Below, piece by piece: positions 1 to 11,756 of a stretch of DNA of 30,058 nucleotides. Source of the stretch: Cudoniella acicularis (taxonomy: Eukaryota; Ascomycota; Leotiomycetes; Helotiales; Helotiaceae); NCBI GenBank assembly GCA_013054445.1, contig JAAMPI010000620.1:1-30058 (forward strand), written 5' to 3'. A model generated the notes under the pieces. It was not told the DNA's origin. It saw only the letters and a program-made list of their open reading frames with translations, and ran no database searches. The first letter of the stretch is position 1, and the number at the start of each line of letters is the position of its first letter. Both the position numbers and the translations under genes were made by a program.

Positions 1-815
1 GGCGGATGCGAGCGGCAGTGGATGCGCCTGTGCCGGACTTTCAGATGCTTTTCCAAGACGCCAAATGGTGAGTCCTCAGCACATGGACCATGATCAAGTA
101 GTAGTCGTGTCACGACTCACCAGCAACTGAGCCGGCCAAGATAGGCCCAGTCATGGGCTCCCCAGGTGAGACTCTGCGAGAGGAGGCTCGGAACATTGAC
201 GAGAAAAGAAAGCATCCTAGAAATATCGATATCGGTACCTACTTGGCTAGCTTACGTGTGCCAGCAACCCAGCACCCCGGTACAAACATCTGCATCCATG
301 TATTTCTGCTCATTGGGCTTTGTCCCTGGCAGCTTATCTGGTTCGTGGCGCCTGGGACCTCTGCAGTGGTCTTTAATATCGTCCCAATTATTCAGGCTAG
401 CTTGCGGCTGGCATCTGTGACTCTCAGGTCGTCGTCTTACCGTTCGGTCTCTTCCCACCCGCTGTTAGCCATGGTCCATAAGCGCGAAGAATACGTATCT
501 GCATGGCTACGAATGCGGAGTGCTGTTGGCAAGTACCGTATTGACAGATATGGCTGTTCGGGTTGGAATACTTCCAGGGAATCAGAGATCTTGGTAAGCA
601 CCTCCAGGCTGCGTGCCTGCGGCACAGGCCTGTCCGATCGCTGATCATCCCGCTCTCGTATCTATTTTCAGGGGGGCCTGGTGCTCATCATCCCGAAAAC
701 CTTGCATCGTCAGCCTCAAGCCTGCCAGCACAATACAACAGTCAAGAACTCTTCACTGGCCCTTTACGCCTGATGACCTTTCAATTACTTCTTACAAGTA
801 ACAAAGCAATCACCT
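1..815. other. Left-edge region without a supported gene
   Basis: No intact gene can be supported here. The first 60 bases read openly on the + strand and are followed by a GT-AG-like GTGAGT, so this could be the last coding piece of a gene that starts outside the window, but I could not find an acceptor that keeps the frame open. Between about 290 and 420 one frame encodes a hydrophobic stretch (LIGLCPWQLIWF, then AVVFNIVPIIQASLRLAS) that could be a remnant of a membrane protein. I do not recognise the family. A short direct repeat, GCCAAGA about three times in tandem, sits near 817-840. Confidence 0.3.
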
Positions 816-1489
816 ATGGCCAAGAGCCAAGAGCCAAGAGTTGCTCAAATACTCCTTGTAATCCACAGCGACCAGAACACACTTTCGCTCGTTGGGCAAC
901 GGTGCATCTTTGCACGAACAAACGCGGGATGGAAAACTCGGTTTCTTTGGTCGGAAGAGGATCGCTTACGGTTTTCTGCTGAGGTGCTGAAGCGCTCCGT
1001 ATCAAGGTGATACTGAAGCGCAACGCTCACCCCTCTGCCTTCAACCCAAGGTTGATTCTCCACTATCAACACCTCAGTGGACAAGATTACGAGTTCACAT
1101 ATGCACTCCGAATTTTCAAAAGTCTTGAATATGCGCTGTCAAAGCTCAGCTTACATGCAGAATTAGTTGAAAGCTTCTGATGCAGTCCCCGATGATGCCC
1201 TATCCTACACTAGTAACTATTTGGTTCTTCCCCAAGACAAACGGGATGTACCTCTCCGTAGCTTGCTATCATGGTCCAGCCAACGTGGCTGCAGCCTGCA
1301 GTGGTGACGGAGAATGAAGCCACCACCACGAATCTTCACACTCGATGGGGAATTCCAGAAGAAGCAAAGCAAGACGTGAACGCTCTTCTCAGGTTCCAAT
1401 TGGAACACGATACCACAAAACAGTGTCTCGAGTTCATAACGGACAAGCACTCCGAAGATTTTATCGTTGTGATTCGTCGAGATTCTTAA
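816..1489 (+). pseudogene. Frameshifted gene remnant of unknown function
   Basis: I do not recognise this family. Four protein-like segments follow one another on the + strand in changing frames, each running to a stop exactly where the next takes over. Segment one contains GWKTRFLWSEEDRLRFSAEV and ends near 1010. Segment two contains RIKVILKRNAHPSAFNPRL and HLSGQDYEFTYALRIFKSLE and ends near 1180. Segment three contains PDDALSYTSNYLVLPQDKRD. Segment four contains TRWGIPEEAKQDVNALLRFQ and KHSEDFIVVIRRDS, then a TAA at 1487-1489. The joins behave like one- or two-base indels, not introns, because no plausible GT..AG pair lies between them. The composition of the segments (balanced charged and hydrophobic residues) is what suggests coding origin. 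I read it as a recently broken gene with at least three frameshifts. The original start is unknown. Confidence 0.5.
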
Positions 1490-2333
1490 TACAGTATCTT
1501 TGGCTTTTTAGTTTACATGTGCTTACATGTGCTAACATCGAAGAGAAATTCCGTATTCCCTATCTCGCGGTAAAAGCACCGTACGAATAATTCGGGAGAA
1601 CATTTATAGCGCCAACGCGCTCAGACAACATAGATACGTCACAATTGAAGCTTTGACCAAAAGGTTTTTATCTCTTGTGGAGCTCTCATCCCTGGAGCGA
1701 TTCGGAACTCTTATCTTTCGGATTCATTCCCGTTGAAGATCCATCTTGACTTTCTGGCAACATATTATGGGTCTTCCGGGGATTATTTACCGTGCGGCAC
1801 GATTGCAAGTCATCCAGCCTCCTTTCGTGCTCATCGCACTCAAGTCACTCAATAACTTCATTTTCTTGAGTTTCGTACGCTCATTTACGTTTTAACTTTC
1901 GACTTGGTTTCATTAGTGCACAGAGATAACTTTTGTACCCACGCAACAAGGCGTTTCCAGAACGGGATGTCCGAGTGTGGTCGCTGAGCGAGAAGGCCGC
2001 CCTCCCGGTCAGGTCATTCAGGGGTGGTACTACAGGTACTGTTTCACTGATAACGAGGTCGGCACGTCCAATTCGGGCCAGCATGATGCTGTGACCTGTG
2101 CTGTACGATGGAAACACCACTTTTGTCTTCAGCTGTGTTATCGTTCAGCTGCGCTGTTGAAGTCCAACCGTGGTATCGTCAGTCCTGGTGCTTGATATGA
2201 TGCATCGATGATGCATTTATCTACGCGAGCTCATTTGACCTATAGGGTGCTTTAATTGCGGGCCCTCCGCCCTCCGCCCTCCGCCCTCGCCCATAGCCTG
2301 TGCTATTTTGTAAGCATATAGTCATAAGTGATC
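1490..2333. other. Intergenic region, no supported gene
   Basis: All frames are interrupted by frequent stops. An 80-codon open stretch on the minus strand at 1881-2120 has no recognisable motif and no good gene context, so I do not call it. The only clear structure is a short GC-rich tandem repeat near 2262-2291, listed separately. Confidence 0.4.
2262..2291. repeat. GC-rich heptamer minisatellite
   Basis: The heptamer CCCTCCG is repeated about four times in tandem (last unit imperfect), just downstream of the 3' end of the NLR-like relic. It stands out from the moderately AT-rich surroundings. Such short arrays arise by slippage; no function is implied. Confidence 0.75.
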
Positions 2334-5141
2334 TCAAGCAGATATTCCGTCTGAAAAAAATGCTGGAAGAGACAGGGTCGAAGCCAAAAGACCCAAAAAA
2401 AAAGGGGTAGAACAAACTTTTTCAATTTCTAATTGATCCGTTTCTTCCTGCAAAGCCTTATTTACCGTCTCCAATGCAGTTTCCAGCTTACCCTGCCTCA
2501 ACCGGTACAAGGCTAAGTTTCCTCGCCACCGTGGTTTGTGTTGTTCTTCTCTCGCTTGTAAGCATTCCTCAAGTTGCTGGCGATCAGTCTCCCGGTTGCC
2601 GAAGAAAATTTCCTCCAGGGCAAGGTTCTCTTTAGAAAGCACAAAAAACCTCAGCTGGTCCCTTTTTTGCGTCCAATTTCAACTGCAGAGCCTCCTTCCT
2701 AGAGTCGAGGTGCCAGGATTGGTTCAATTCTAGTGCGATTGATCCTTGGATACTGCGAATACTAGCTTGGAACCAGAAGATTGTGGATAGATAAGGTAGA
2801 TTATTAGGGAAAGCTTTTGTAGTCTGCAATAAGCGTTTACCAATTCCTTCGGCCAAATCAGGCATCTCCAACGCCTCGTGGAGCCGGCCATGCTCGAAAA
2901 GGTACCACGAGTGAACGCGAATGACTTCCATGAGTAGGGTTGCATTTATAGAGAGGCCGTGGCCTAGTGAAACAACTAGCAGCTGATTGCCTCGCAATTT
3001 CTCAATGGCAGAGTCGTACATGGCCCTCGATTAGTATGGCTCAACATAGAAACTTGGACAGGCTCACCCTGTGGGATCCTGCAATGTTGCCAAAGCTCGT
3101 GTCCTGGGTGACTGAGTGGGCTATCTTCTAGGTCGCTACCCGCTATCAGTTTTTGGGTCTTTACCACTATAGAATGGAAACTTACAGAAAAGGCTCGCCT
3201 TGAGACACTGCAAAGATTTCGCGTGTCATTCCACTCTGTCCTGACTCCTGAGCTGAGAAGTGCGAAAATACGAAGCAACAAAAGTTCCATGTCATTGAGA
3301 TTGACCCTGTCTAGGCCATTTGGTGTTATAACAGTCTTGACAAGCTCCATGATTGATTTTTGGGTTTTGTAATCGAGTAATGGCGAGTTGTCTTTCACGA
3401 TGCGAAGAGCGATGGTCGTAAAGATCATAGGGTGAGGAGAGTCGAGACAGCTAAGTACAACCTTCTTAATCTCCTCTTCCTCTACAGGAAGTGAATAATC
3501 GCGGGTCTCTAGAATATTCACGAAACACACCACGGCAGTATCAACGGTGAATGGTTTGACTTCCACTAATTTGAGAACCTCGAAGTTGCCCTGAAAAACT
3601 CGAGGAGTGTACGCGGTGTTGAGAACAACAATTATAAGGCCAGGAAACAAGAAGGGTGGGTTACCAAAAAGCTGTCTGAGCTGGATATCATCTCGGGCGT
3701 TATCAATAACAAGCAGTGGCGGTTTCAATTTTGTCCAACCTAAACCATGCGAGCTTCTGTTACTCAATTTTGTGGCGTGGTTCACTTATATTGGAAGTAC
3801 TCGCGAAAAGACTGGCAAATTGACTGATGTTGGGTATTGGGATCGCCGGTGCTGTCATTGTCGAGTTTTAGAGCCTAGGCGTTGTCGAAACAGGAATTAT
3901 TGAACCGAACGTCACTTTCCGCATCAAACCATAAGATGCTCCCAAATGAATGGCGATATTCATTACAAAAGGCTGCCGCAAGTTCAGTACACCCGACACT
4001 AGATACCTTGCTGAACAACACGACCCCCCTTATGCGACTACTAGAAAGTGTGGGTGAGGGCAAAGTAGGAAGCTCATCACTTATCAGAGTGTCTTTCATA
4101 TTCTTGAGCTCATCTTCGCGGCCGTAGAAGTAGTCATTCACTAACAAGGACATGTTTGGCTCGGCCGTGCTTGGCCAGACTGGCAGTTTTGACTCCTTAA
4201 ATAGATGTCGCAATGCAACCCCTGTTTCATTCCAGATTGGATCTTCGAGTCCAGAAAATTTAATCATATCCATGTGGTGTGCATTGAGCCGAACACCCTT
4301 TCGTTGTCTATGAGAAGTATTGATTTTTGTGCCCAAACAGCCTTATATGTTTAGTAGCAATATTGCTCACACAGTGGTTTTAACTTACTTTTAAGCAACA
4401 GCAAGCTTTTGTTTCCACGAAGTTGACTAGGTAGTAGCCATATATTTTGCAGAGTGCCCGAAAATCCTGGGACAGGAAATGTAAAGTTTTTGACCCGGTT
4501 CGGAGTTGTTTTAGGAATGTCATAGGCCGAGCACACCTTGCTATCGACGAAGTGCAAGATAGTGGTTCCCCAAGCCTTGTCAATCTAGAGCCACCATGAG
4601 GTGTCCCAAAGAAGGCAAAACCCTTTGTACACTGTGCTATTAGACCGTCTTCGTCGATCCTAGTATGGAATTCAATTATACAGTTCTCGACGACCAACCC
4701 TCCCATGCTGTGGGCAATCCAGATAATGGACCTTCTCTTTTCCTGTATTTCTTAGAAGAAGCCAAGGCCCAACAGAGATTAACACACATAATCGTTTTCT
4801 CGTAGGCTTTGAAGAGCCATCCATAGTTCATGACCAAATTCCCGGATTCTTCCACTTGATGTACGGCAAAAGATTTTTTGAGTTGTATTCCAATGCCATG
4901 ATTCGACTGGAGACATTCTCGGGCACAATACCGGGGAGTAAGGAGATGGTCTACTAGCATGTACCTTCTCCTTTGCTCTTTGTCCAGGTCTTCCTATAAT
5001 CGCCATTTAAGCCATGAACAACTACGATACTAGAATCCCGTCAGATGTATCAATAAAAGGGCGTATTTAAACTTACTCAACCCCGCCACGAAAGGGGTTC
5101 GTGAGGTACTCTTCGGGACGAATGACGTAGAGAATACCCAT
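2334..5141 (-). pseudogene. NLR-like relic: SesB-type hydrolase, NB-ARC, TPR
   Basis: This is a decayed copy of a fungal STAND/NLR-like receptor. Intact members sense non-self or allelic partners and can trigger heterokaryon incompatibility cell death. Exon 1 (5077-5141) begins MGILYVIRPEEY and splices (intron 5030-5076) in frame to VVVHGLNGDYRKTWT, the start of an alpha/beta-hydrolase. The nucleophile elbow IWIAHSMGGLVVE lies near 4700-4725, followed by GFAFFGTPHGGS. A second intact intron is 4342-4388. The NB-ARC part starts at FYGREDEL. Its Walker A site reads KVSSVGCTEL where GxGGxGKTxL is expected, so the lysine is missing. Kinase 2 is LLVIDNARDD near 3720. TPR-like helices (NLALYRLRQGKLETALETV) close the protein. 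Breaks: two adjacent in-frame TAG codons near 4955, a frame change near 4860, a TAG near 3877, further frame change before 3785, and a shift at an A6 run (2643-2648). The family assignment is firm; death of the gene is very likely. Confidence 0.8.
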
Positions 5142-6756
5142 TGAAACCGAATGAATGATAAAAGAAGAACCAAGAGCGACGGGGAATTAGCGTTCAGAAT
5201 GAAGAGGAAGAAAAACGAAAGGAACTTTAAATAATTGACCTTTGGACAGTTAATGCTAGAACACAAACATTAATTGCTGCCCAGGGTTGGGGCTTCAACT
5301 CATACAGATTCACTTCAAAAGCATGAGAGGTTTGAAGCAACGTCCCAATTACCGTTTGAACGAGGATGCGGGCTCTAAGGACGATGGTCGGGATAGATAC
5401 TGTTACCGTTTCACGGTGATTTTGAAGGACTGGCCAAGCTACACCCCCGAAGCAGGAAATAGTTACTCGGGAGATTGTTTGGTGGCAAAAAGAGATTTTT
5501 TTTTTTGGAAAGTCAAAAATAACGCGGATCTGGGTGTAGACAGATAGCGGCGAGTGGCATCTCAAGCACTTGCCATTTCTATTATTGGGAAAAGCAATCC
5601 ATGAAAGGGAGAATTGTTCTTGGTAGCACCAAGTTTCAACGCGTATTTGTAGAAAAGCTCAACGAAAACAGATATGCATACACGATTGGAGTCTCAGGAC
5701 CCCATAAACCGTTTGCTTTCTTTCTTTCCCCGCAAAGACACCCGTCTTGCACTATGCATAAATCAAATGCGGAGTAGCTTCTCGTGGCGTCCAGTTATAC
5801 GTAGTACAAACTTTAAAAGCTGAACCGTGCTTTCCTGCTTCAAACATATGCCATTTGAATTGTCTTGTTCCAGTTTATTGTAGACTTCAAAACCATCTCA
5901 TTGTTGAATTCTGACAATGAAATTCTGACCTTTTTGCTCCACGGCTCGGTCGATTCAGGACAAGGCAAGAAGGGGACAAAGCCGACCCCTGCCACGATCA
6001 ACTCGATTGTTCATGTACTCCGGATTATGGCCAATCTTCAAAGGATTGGAGCATGCTTAATAATGGGATTTAAGCTCAAGGAATGGACATTTGAAACGAA
6101 TGACGCATTTTCTAGCTGCCCGAGGTGCATCGACGGAGAGAAAAGGAGATAGCCAATCAACGCGTTGATATATTTAGGCTGCGCTAAATCTGCCATATAC
6201 CACGTGATCCGCTGTTGGTAGAGGCATATCGCAATCGCAAGAACAGCGGCCAGAATGCTCTAGGAACTAGAATTTTGTGTGGAATGAGTGTTCTGTTGCT
6301 CTTGCGGCCTCAAGAAACCCACCAGTATTATCAGGGCGCGGGCGAACCCGAGATCGCTCTATCTCTGCTTCCGTTCAAACCCGGCCCAACCTGGAATCGA
6401 GGAGGCACTAGCGAGAGGCCTTTTCGGGTCGCATCTGCTCAATCGGACGGCAAACACATCACGAACTCAGCGTCATCAGCAGCATCGCCGACGCCGAGAA
6501 ACATACGACGCTCCCGAATCTCACCGTACACAGGGACAGTACATGACGACCAAGTCTTACTGTTCGTTGCTCGCTCGTTGCATCGCGACCCCTCCCTTTG
6601 CCTTCTTCGCCATTTCGACCAGCACACGCCCGCGCGACCTCGGACAAAGTGGCGCTGACCACGGTCCTTCACAGTCAGGCTCCGCTATCCTTACAACAAC
6701 ATCTCGACATCTCGAACTGCTCCGCGGAGGACCTAGAGGGGGAACTACAACCTTTG
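5142..6756. other. Long intergenic region upstream of PSY2
   Basis: This 1.6-kb region separates the NLR-like relic from PSY2 and presumably holds the PSY2 promoter and 5' leader toward its right end. A poly-T tract of about 12 lies near 5496-5507. The longest + strand open stretch (5865-6152, 95 codons) has no motif, no homology I recognise and no coding-like continuation, so I do not call it. From about 6330 onward the sequence becomes richer in C and G with several open frames on both strands, typical of a fungal 5' leader. No TATA-like element is convincing. Confidence 0.4.
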
Positions 6757-9703
6757 ATGATGGCACAAGCGGTGCCTGACCCTCCGCCGAGCAACAAGAA
6801 GAGAGTCAAAGTCTATGAGTTGCGCAATAGCGATTGGTTTGATCGAGGGACCGGCTTTTGCACGGCCGCTTTCATCTTCGTACGTTCTCTCACCTCTCCC
6901 AGGCTGGATCACCAGATCGCGCATGTTCGCGTTGTCAAAGGACGCGCTCTCGAAGAAACTTTTAACTGATATACGCTGCGTTGTTAGAATGAGGTTACTC
7001 GCCAGGAAGAACCGCGCGTTATCGTGCAGTCGGAAGACCATCCAGAGCGCATACTCCTAGAAACCAGGATTTGCAAAGAGGAGCTCTTCCAGAAACAACA
7101 AGGTATATTAGATGAGAGGCGACGTGTAGATTATCCTCGCTGACTTGCGACTGCCAGACACCCTCATAGTATGGACGGAGCCAACTACCCAAGTCGATAT
7201 GGCGCTCAGCTTCCAAGAAGCAGAGGGCTGTGCGACGATATGGTCCGTATTTTGTCCCGATCCTGTGCCTTCGATACGGTTATACAAACAGCGCTAACCC
7301 ACATCACCATTCACAGGAAGTTTGTGAACAATATCCAGGCGCAGCTGTTGGCAATCAATGGCCCAGGTACGATGGTGTCTTGCAAGATCCCCATTTCAAA
7401 TATTCACGTCATATCCGCCTCGAATATGTGCTAATACGTCCTTTGTACAGATGATGCTCTAGATGATGATCTTCCCATCGATACATTTTCAAACACGATT
7501 TCGCTACCGACACCAACACTGGGAAATCTACAAGAAGCAGAGGCGCAAGTACGGAGTTTCAACGTCAGCAATTCTGGAAGGGATGCCATGACCAAGTTCG
7601 TGATTGGAGAAGACTATATCAAACAGTTAATCCCTCTGGTAGAAACGGCAGAGGACATGGAGGATTTGGTCAGTTTGCACAGATTGTGCAACATCATGAA
7701 AACCTTCATCTTGCTCAACGACAACGCCATCATGGAATTAGTCGTCCGAGACGATTTAATACTCGGAGTAGTTGGAGCGCTTGAGTACGACCCGGATTTT
7801 CCAAGCCACAAAGCCAATCATCGACACTGGCTCAGTAAAGAGGGACGATACAAGGAGGTAGTTCGAATCGAAGACGAGGAGATTAGGAAAAAGATCCACA
7901 CGGTTTATCGTTTGCAGTACCTAAAAGACGTAGTTCTTGCGCGGATCCTGGACGATCCTACATTCTCGGTTCTTAATGGTTTAATTTTCTTTCAACAAGT
8001 TGATATTGTCACACACATTCAGGCAAACCCGGGGTTCCTCAAGGAGTTATTCGGTATTTTCAGCGTCCAGGAGACCAACCAGGAGCGGAAGAAAGAAGCT
8101 GTTTTATTCATTCAGCAATGCTGCGCGATTGCAAAGAATTTACAACCACCCGGTCGAAACGCCTTGTACAACAACTTTCTTGCGCATGGGCTGCTATCTG
8201 TTATTACATTTGCACTTCGACATAATGATGTTGCCGTTCGAGTTGGCGCAACAGATGTATTGGTTTCGATGATTGATCATGACCCAGGAATGATACGTCA
8301 AACTATTTTCCGGCAGATAAACGAGAAGCAAACACCATTGACCGATTCCTTGATCGACCTCCTCCTTGTAGAAGCCGATTTAGGTGTCAAGGCACAAATT
8401 GCTGATGCTATCAAGGTGCTGCTTGATCCAGGATCTCAAAATGGTCCACTCGAGAGCCAGGCCAAAGCAGGGGAGTTTGGAGGTAGAATGCGACAGCCGG
8501 ATCCACAACAAGCAGAATTTGTCAAAGATTTCTACGATGACTCTGCGAAGAAACTCTTCAAGCCTCTGGTAGATTTAAAGGATAGAGACAACATGGACTT
8601 TAGTGTTCATGAAGTTTCTCTCTTCATTTACCTAATAGAGATTCTCTGCTTCTTCGTCCGACAGCATACCCACCACAGCAAGTATTTCGTACTTTCAGAG
8701 AAATTAGGCCACCGAATTGCCCAATTACTCTCAAGTCCAGAGAAGTACTTGAAGCTCAGTAAGCTCTTTCCAATACTACTGATGTACTGATACTGATCCT
8801 CACTTAGCTGCCTTGAAATTCTTCCGTAATCTCATTGGATTGAATGATGAGTTCTACAATCAGCAAATGACTCAAGGGAAGCTGTTCGAGCCAATCCTGA
8901 ACCTGGTAATCGAGACCATGCCAAGAGACAATCTATTGAATTCCGCCTGTTTGGAATTCTTTGATTTTATCAAGAGAGAGCATATCAAAAATATCATCAG
9001 CCACTTGGTTGAGAATTATCGTGAAAGGATGAAGACTATTAAATACGTGGATATCTTTCAGAACTTCATCATCAGATATGACCAGACCCAGGGATTTGCC
9101 CCTAGTCTGGAGAGCCAATCATTCCTCGATACCGAGGAGGATACGCCAAAAAGATCGGAATCAGGAAGGGGAAGCAGGTGGGAAAATGGCATCAAGGACC
9201 TTGACGCAACTGAGGAGGAATACTTCAACACATCAGATGACGAGGAGGATTCTGCTAGGTCGAATCGAGCATCGCTGAATGGTGCGTCTCCTATCTCAAA
9301 GCCACTGGTGGACTATCCGTCAGATGAGGAGAACGAAACCATGGAAACCGACATGACAGCGGGCATTATCTCAGAACGCACAGTACAAGATTCTCCCTCA
9401 AAAGACAACAGTGATGCAGATGTCAGCTCAGGTCTACCTCTTACGCCTCCCGAAAGACTTTCCGAAAAGCGCCGCCGGGAAGAAGATGAAGAAGACGAAC
9501 TGGGAAAGCTGTCTCATACAAAGCGACGAAACTCAAGTACTCTGACAACTGAAGAGGTAGCAAACCCAGTAGCGGCAATTCTAAAGAGAAAGAGAAGTTT
9601 TGCTTCACGTGGCGGCTCAGGAAGCAAACAAAAAATATCTATCAGCCTTGCCCCGGCAATTAAGACGGGTGGAGAAAGTAATGGAGGAGACAGTGGCAGC
9701 TAA
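6757..9703 (+). CDS. PSY2: PP4 phosphatase regulatory subunit 3 (SMEK/PP4R3/Psy2)
   Basis: This is the regulatory subunit that targets the PP4 catalytic subunit (Pph3 in yeast) to substrates such as phosphorylated H2A and Rad53, so it acts mainly in the nucleus in recovery from the DNA-damage checkpoint. I spliced six exons: 6757-6879, 6988-7102, 7158-7242, 7317-7366, 7451-8758 and 8808-9703. The phases close exactly and give 858 aa, normal for fungal Psy2. Residues 12-110 form the EVH1/PH-like domain (KKRVKVYELRNSDWFDRGTG, then QQDTLIVW and ALSFQEAEGCATIW, as in human PP4R3). From residue 171 (MTKFVIGEDYIKQLIPLVE) runs the conserved SMK-1/DUF625 region and armadillo-like helices. The C-terminus is acidic, low in complexity and carries basic, NLS-like clusters (KRRREED, KRRNSS). 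An ATG at 6760 is an equally good start, one residue shorter. The acceptor of exon 4 is the least certain splice. Confidence 0.95.
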
Positions 9704-10431
9704 GGAGCTGTTGAACCATTTCACAGTCAGGACGGGGCAGAAGGCGCTTTGCTTTGGCGGTGTATGGCGTCATGGATGAAGTTGATGTTGCTACTTACGA
9801 CTCACCCATTATGCTGGTTATGTCCAGTTGGGTTACATATGAGCAATTCAGCGCTGCTGATATTGGGCGTAGCTACAGGAACTTGCTTTGCGACACTTGT
9901 ATAATAGTGCGGGATCGAGGGTTGATTTGGATGGGATGGGGTACACGAGTTAAGATGATGGATGCAGTAAAGACGATACCGGTCTGCGTTTCCCAACGTA
10001 GATTTCAATGAAAATATCCTGAACACATTGCTGTTTTTCTTCTGCCTTGGCTGATGTGAAATTTTGCAGCCTCGCTCGTAGCCGTGCGTCACAGGGGTCA
10101 TCCCGCATTAACCGGCTACCGTTTTGGCGCCCTAAGCTCGTCTAGGTGTTAGTGGCCGCTGGCCTTGTGAGAACCGTGTTCATAATTTGGATTCGGATTA
10201 CGCCTCTTCGAACACGACAACATTGACGACGACGCTCTCTACGAACCCACTTCTATTATATTTTCACCTTTTCCTGGAATATGTACAACTAACTATCGCC
10301 CATTAAATTTATGCGCGCGGCGCTTCTCGAATGTTGAAATACCATTCAATCCTTCCTCCTTCTCGTTTCCTTCCTTCCGCTTGTCTGCCATTCCCTAGGG
10401 AAATAATACTTTTACTTCCAAGAACTGAGCT
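9704..10431. promoter_or_regulatory. PSY2-ALG5 intergenic region, probable ALG5 promoter
   Basis: The 728 bases between the PSY2 stop and the ALG5 start contain no supported gene. The part nearest ALG5 (about 10355-10392) is a strong pyrimidine tract (repeated CTTCCTT-type motifs), which is common just upstream of transcription starts in filamentous fungi. The left part should hold the PSY2 3' UTR. The role is inferred from position only. Confidence 0.45.
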
Positions 10432-11756
10432 ATGGCAGCGCTTCTCAATATGCCGATAAGACTACTCGGTGCACTATATGAGAGTGCGAAAGAAGCGCCT
10501 TTGCATATTTTGCTAGCCGTGCTAGTTAGCACCGCAGTCTCTAGCATTGTCTTTGTATGCCTTCAATTCTATAACTTTGCGCTGGGCTAATTATGAGAAT
10601 AGATCTATGCCTTAGTCTACCTCCTTGCTCCTACACCGCGTGCCCCACACCCTTCGGAAAAAACATACATAACTACGACTCCGTCCGGATCCGCTACTTC
10701 CCCGAAACCTCTTCCATGTTGGCATGATGGCTGGCTCGAGCACCGGAATGATGCTGCGGCTCCGAATTCGCAAGGAAATGGGGAGAAACATACAGGCAGT
10801 ATTGATGAACCAGAGCTAGAAATGAGTGTGGTTATTCCTGCATACAACGAGGAAGAACGAATTGTTATTATGTTGGAAGAAGCTACTGCATTTTTAGATG
10901 CTGAATACGGGCGCTCTCCTGCAAAAGGCAAGGCAAACGGCGGCGCGAAGAAGGGGGACAGTGAGCCAGGAATGGGGGGCTACGAAATCTTAATTGTAAA
11001 TGACGGTAGCAAAGATAAAACCGTCGACATCGCGCTCGAATTTTCTCGACAAAACGGACTACATGATATTTTGCGAGTGTGTACGTTAGAAGAGAACAGA
11101 GGGAAGGGGGGAGCTGTCACACATGGCTTCAGACATGTGAGGGGACGTTATGCCGTGTTTGCGGATGCAGATGGAGCGAGTAAGTTTGAAGATTTGAGGA
11201 TGCTTGTGAAGGGTTGCAAGGAGATTGAGGATACGCCTGGGCGAGGGATTGCCGTTGGGAGTAGAGCGCATATGGTTGGAACTGAAGCCGTTGTTAAGGT
11301 ATTTGTTCCTTCCCGAAATTTATTCACTTGCTCTATAAAATGCTTTCGGTGTGCTAACAAGGTTACCAGCGGTCCGCACTCAGAAACGCACTCATGCACT
11401 CTTTCCATCTCCTCCTACGTCTATTAACCCCACCCGCCACCTCCCGAATCCGCGATACCCAATGCGGCTTCAAACTATTTTCTCGCGCTTCCCTACCACA
11501 TATCGTCCCCTACATGCACGTCGAAGGCTGGATCTTCGACGTGGAGATGCTCATGCTCGCTGAGAGCGCACCGCCGGGTGTCCCATCAACCTCCGGATCC
11601 ACACCTACTCCCGGAATCAAAGTTGCGGAAGTGCAAATAGGGTGGCAGGAAGTGGGAGGTAGCAAGCTGAATGTGGTATGGGATAGTCTTGCTATGGCAT
11701 GGGGACTGGCGATTTTGAGAGCAAGTTGGATGTTGGGTGTCTATAAAAGGCGGTGA
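10432..11756 (+). CDS. ALG5: Dolichyl-phosphate beta-glucosyltransferase
   Basis: ALG5 transfers glucose from UDP-glucose to dolichyl phosphate on the cytosolic face of the ER. The product, Dol-P-Glc, feeds the ALG6/8/10 glucosyltransferases that finish the N-glycan precursor. Three exons (10432-10554, 10603-11298, 11370-11756) join in phase to give 401 aa. Residues about 22-54 form one hydrophobic N-terminal anchor (HILLAVLVSTAVSSIVFIYA), as in yeast Alg5. The GT2 catalytic domain follows: SVVIPAYNEEERI (116-128), the nucleotide-binding VNDGSKD (about 173-179), ENRGKGGAV, the metal-binding FADADGASK (about 227-235), RDTQCGFKLF (301-310) and HVEGWIFDVEML. A 25-residue lysine/glycine-rich insertion between the first two motifs (about 144-166) looks like a lineage-specific loop. 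The first intron (48 bp) lies inside the membrane anchor. Downstream is an accessory block; this is the last core gene before it. Confidence 0.96.

Noticed and set aside
153..644. 163-codon open stretch on + near the left edge
   Set aside because: No recognisable motif beyond a hydrophobic patch, several other frames are equally open, and there is no coherent continuation.
2976..3021. Intron joining the NB-ARC frame to the TPR frame (donor near 3073)
   Set aside because: The only in-phase acceptor is poorly placed relative to a branch site. It may be real, but with other clear breaks in the gene I did not rely on it.
5865..6152. 95-codon open stretch on +
   Set aside because: No motif, no spliceable extension and a low-complexity context; it is likely to be chance.
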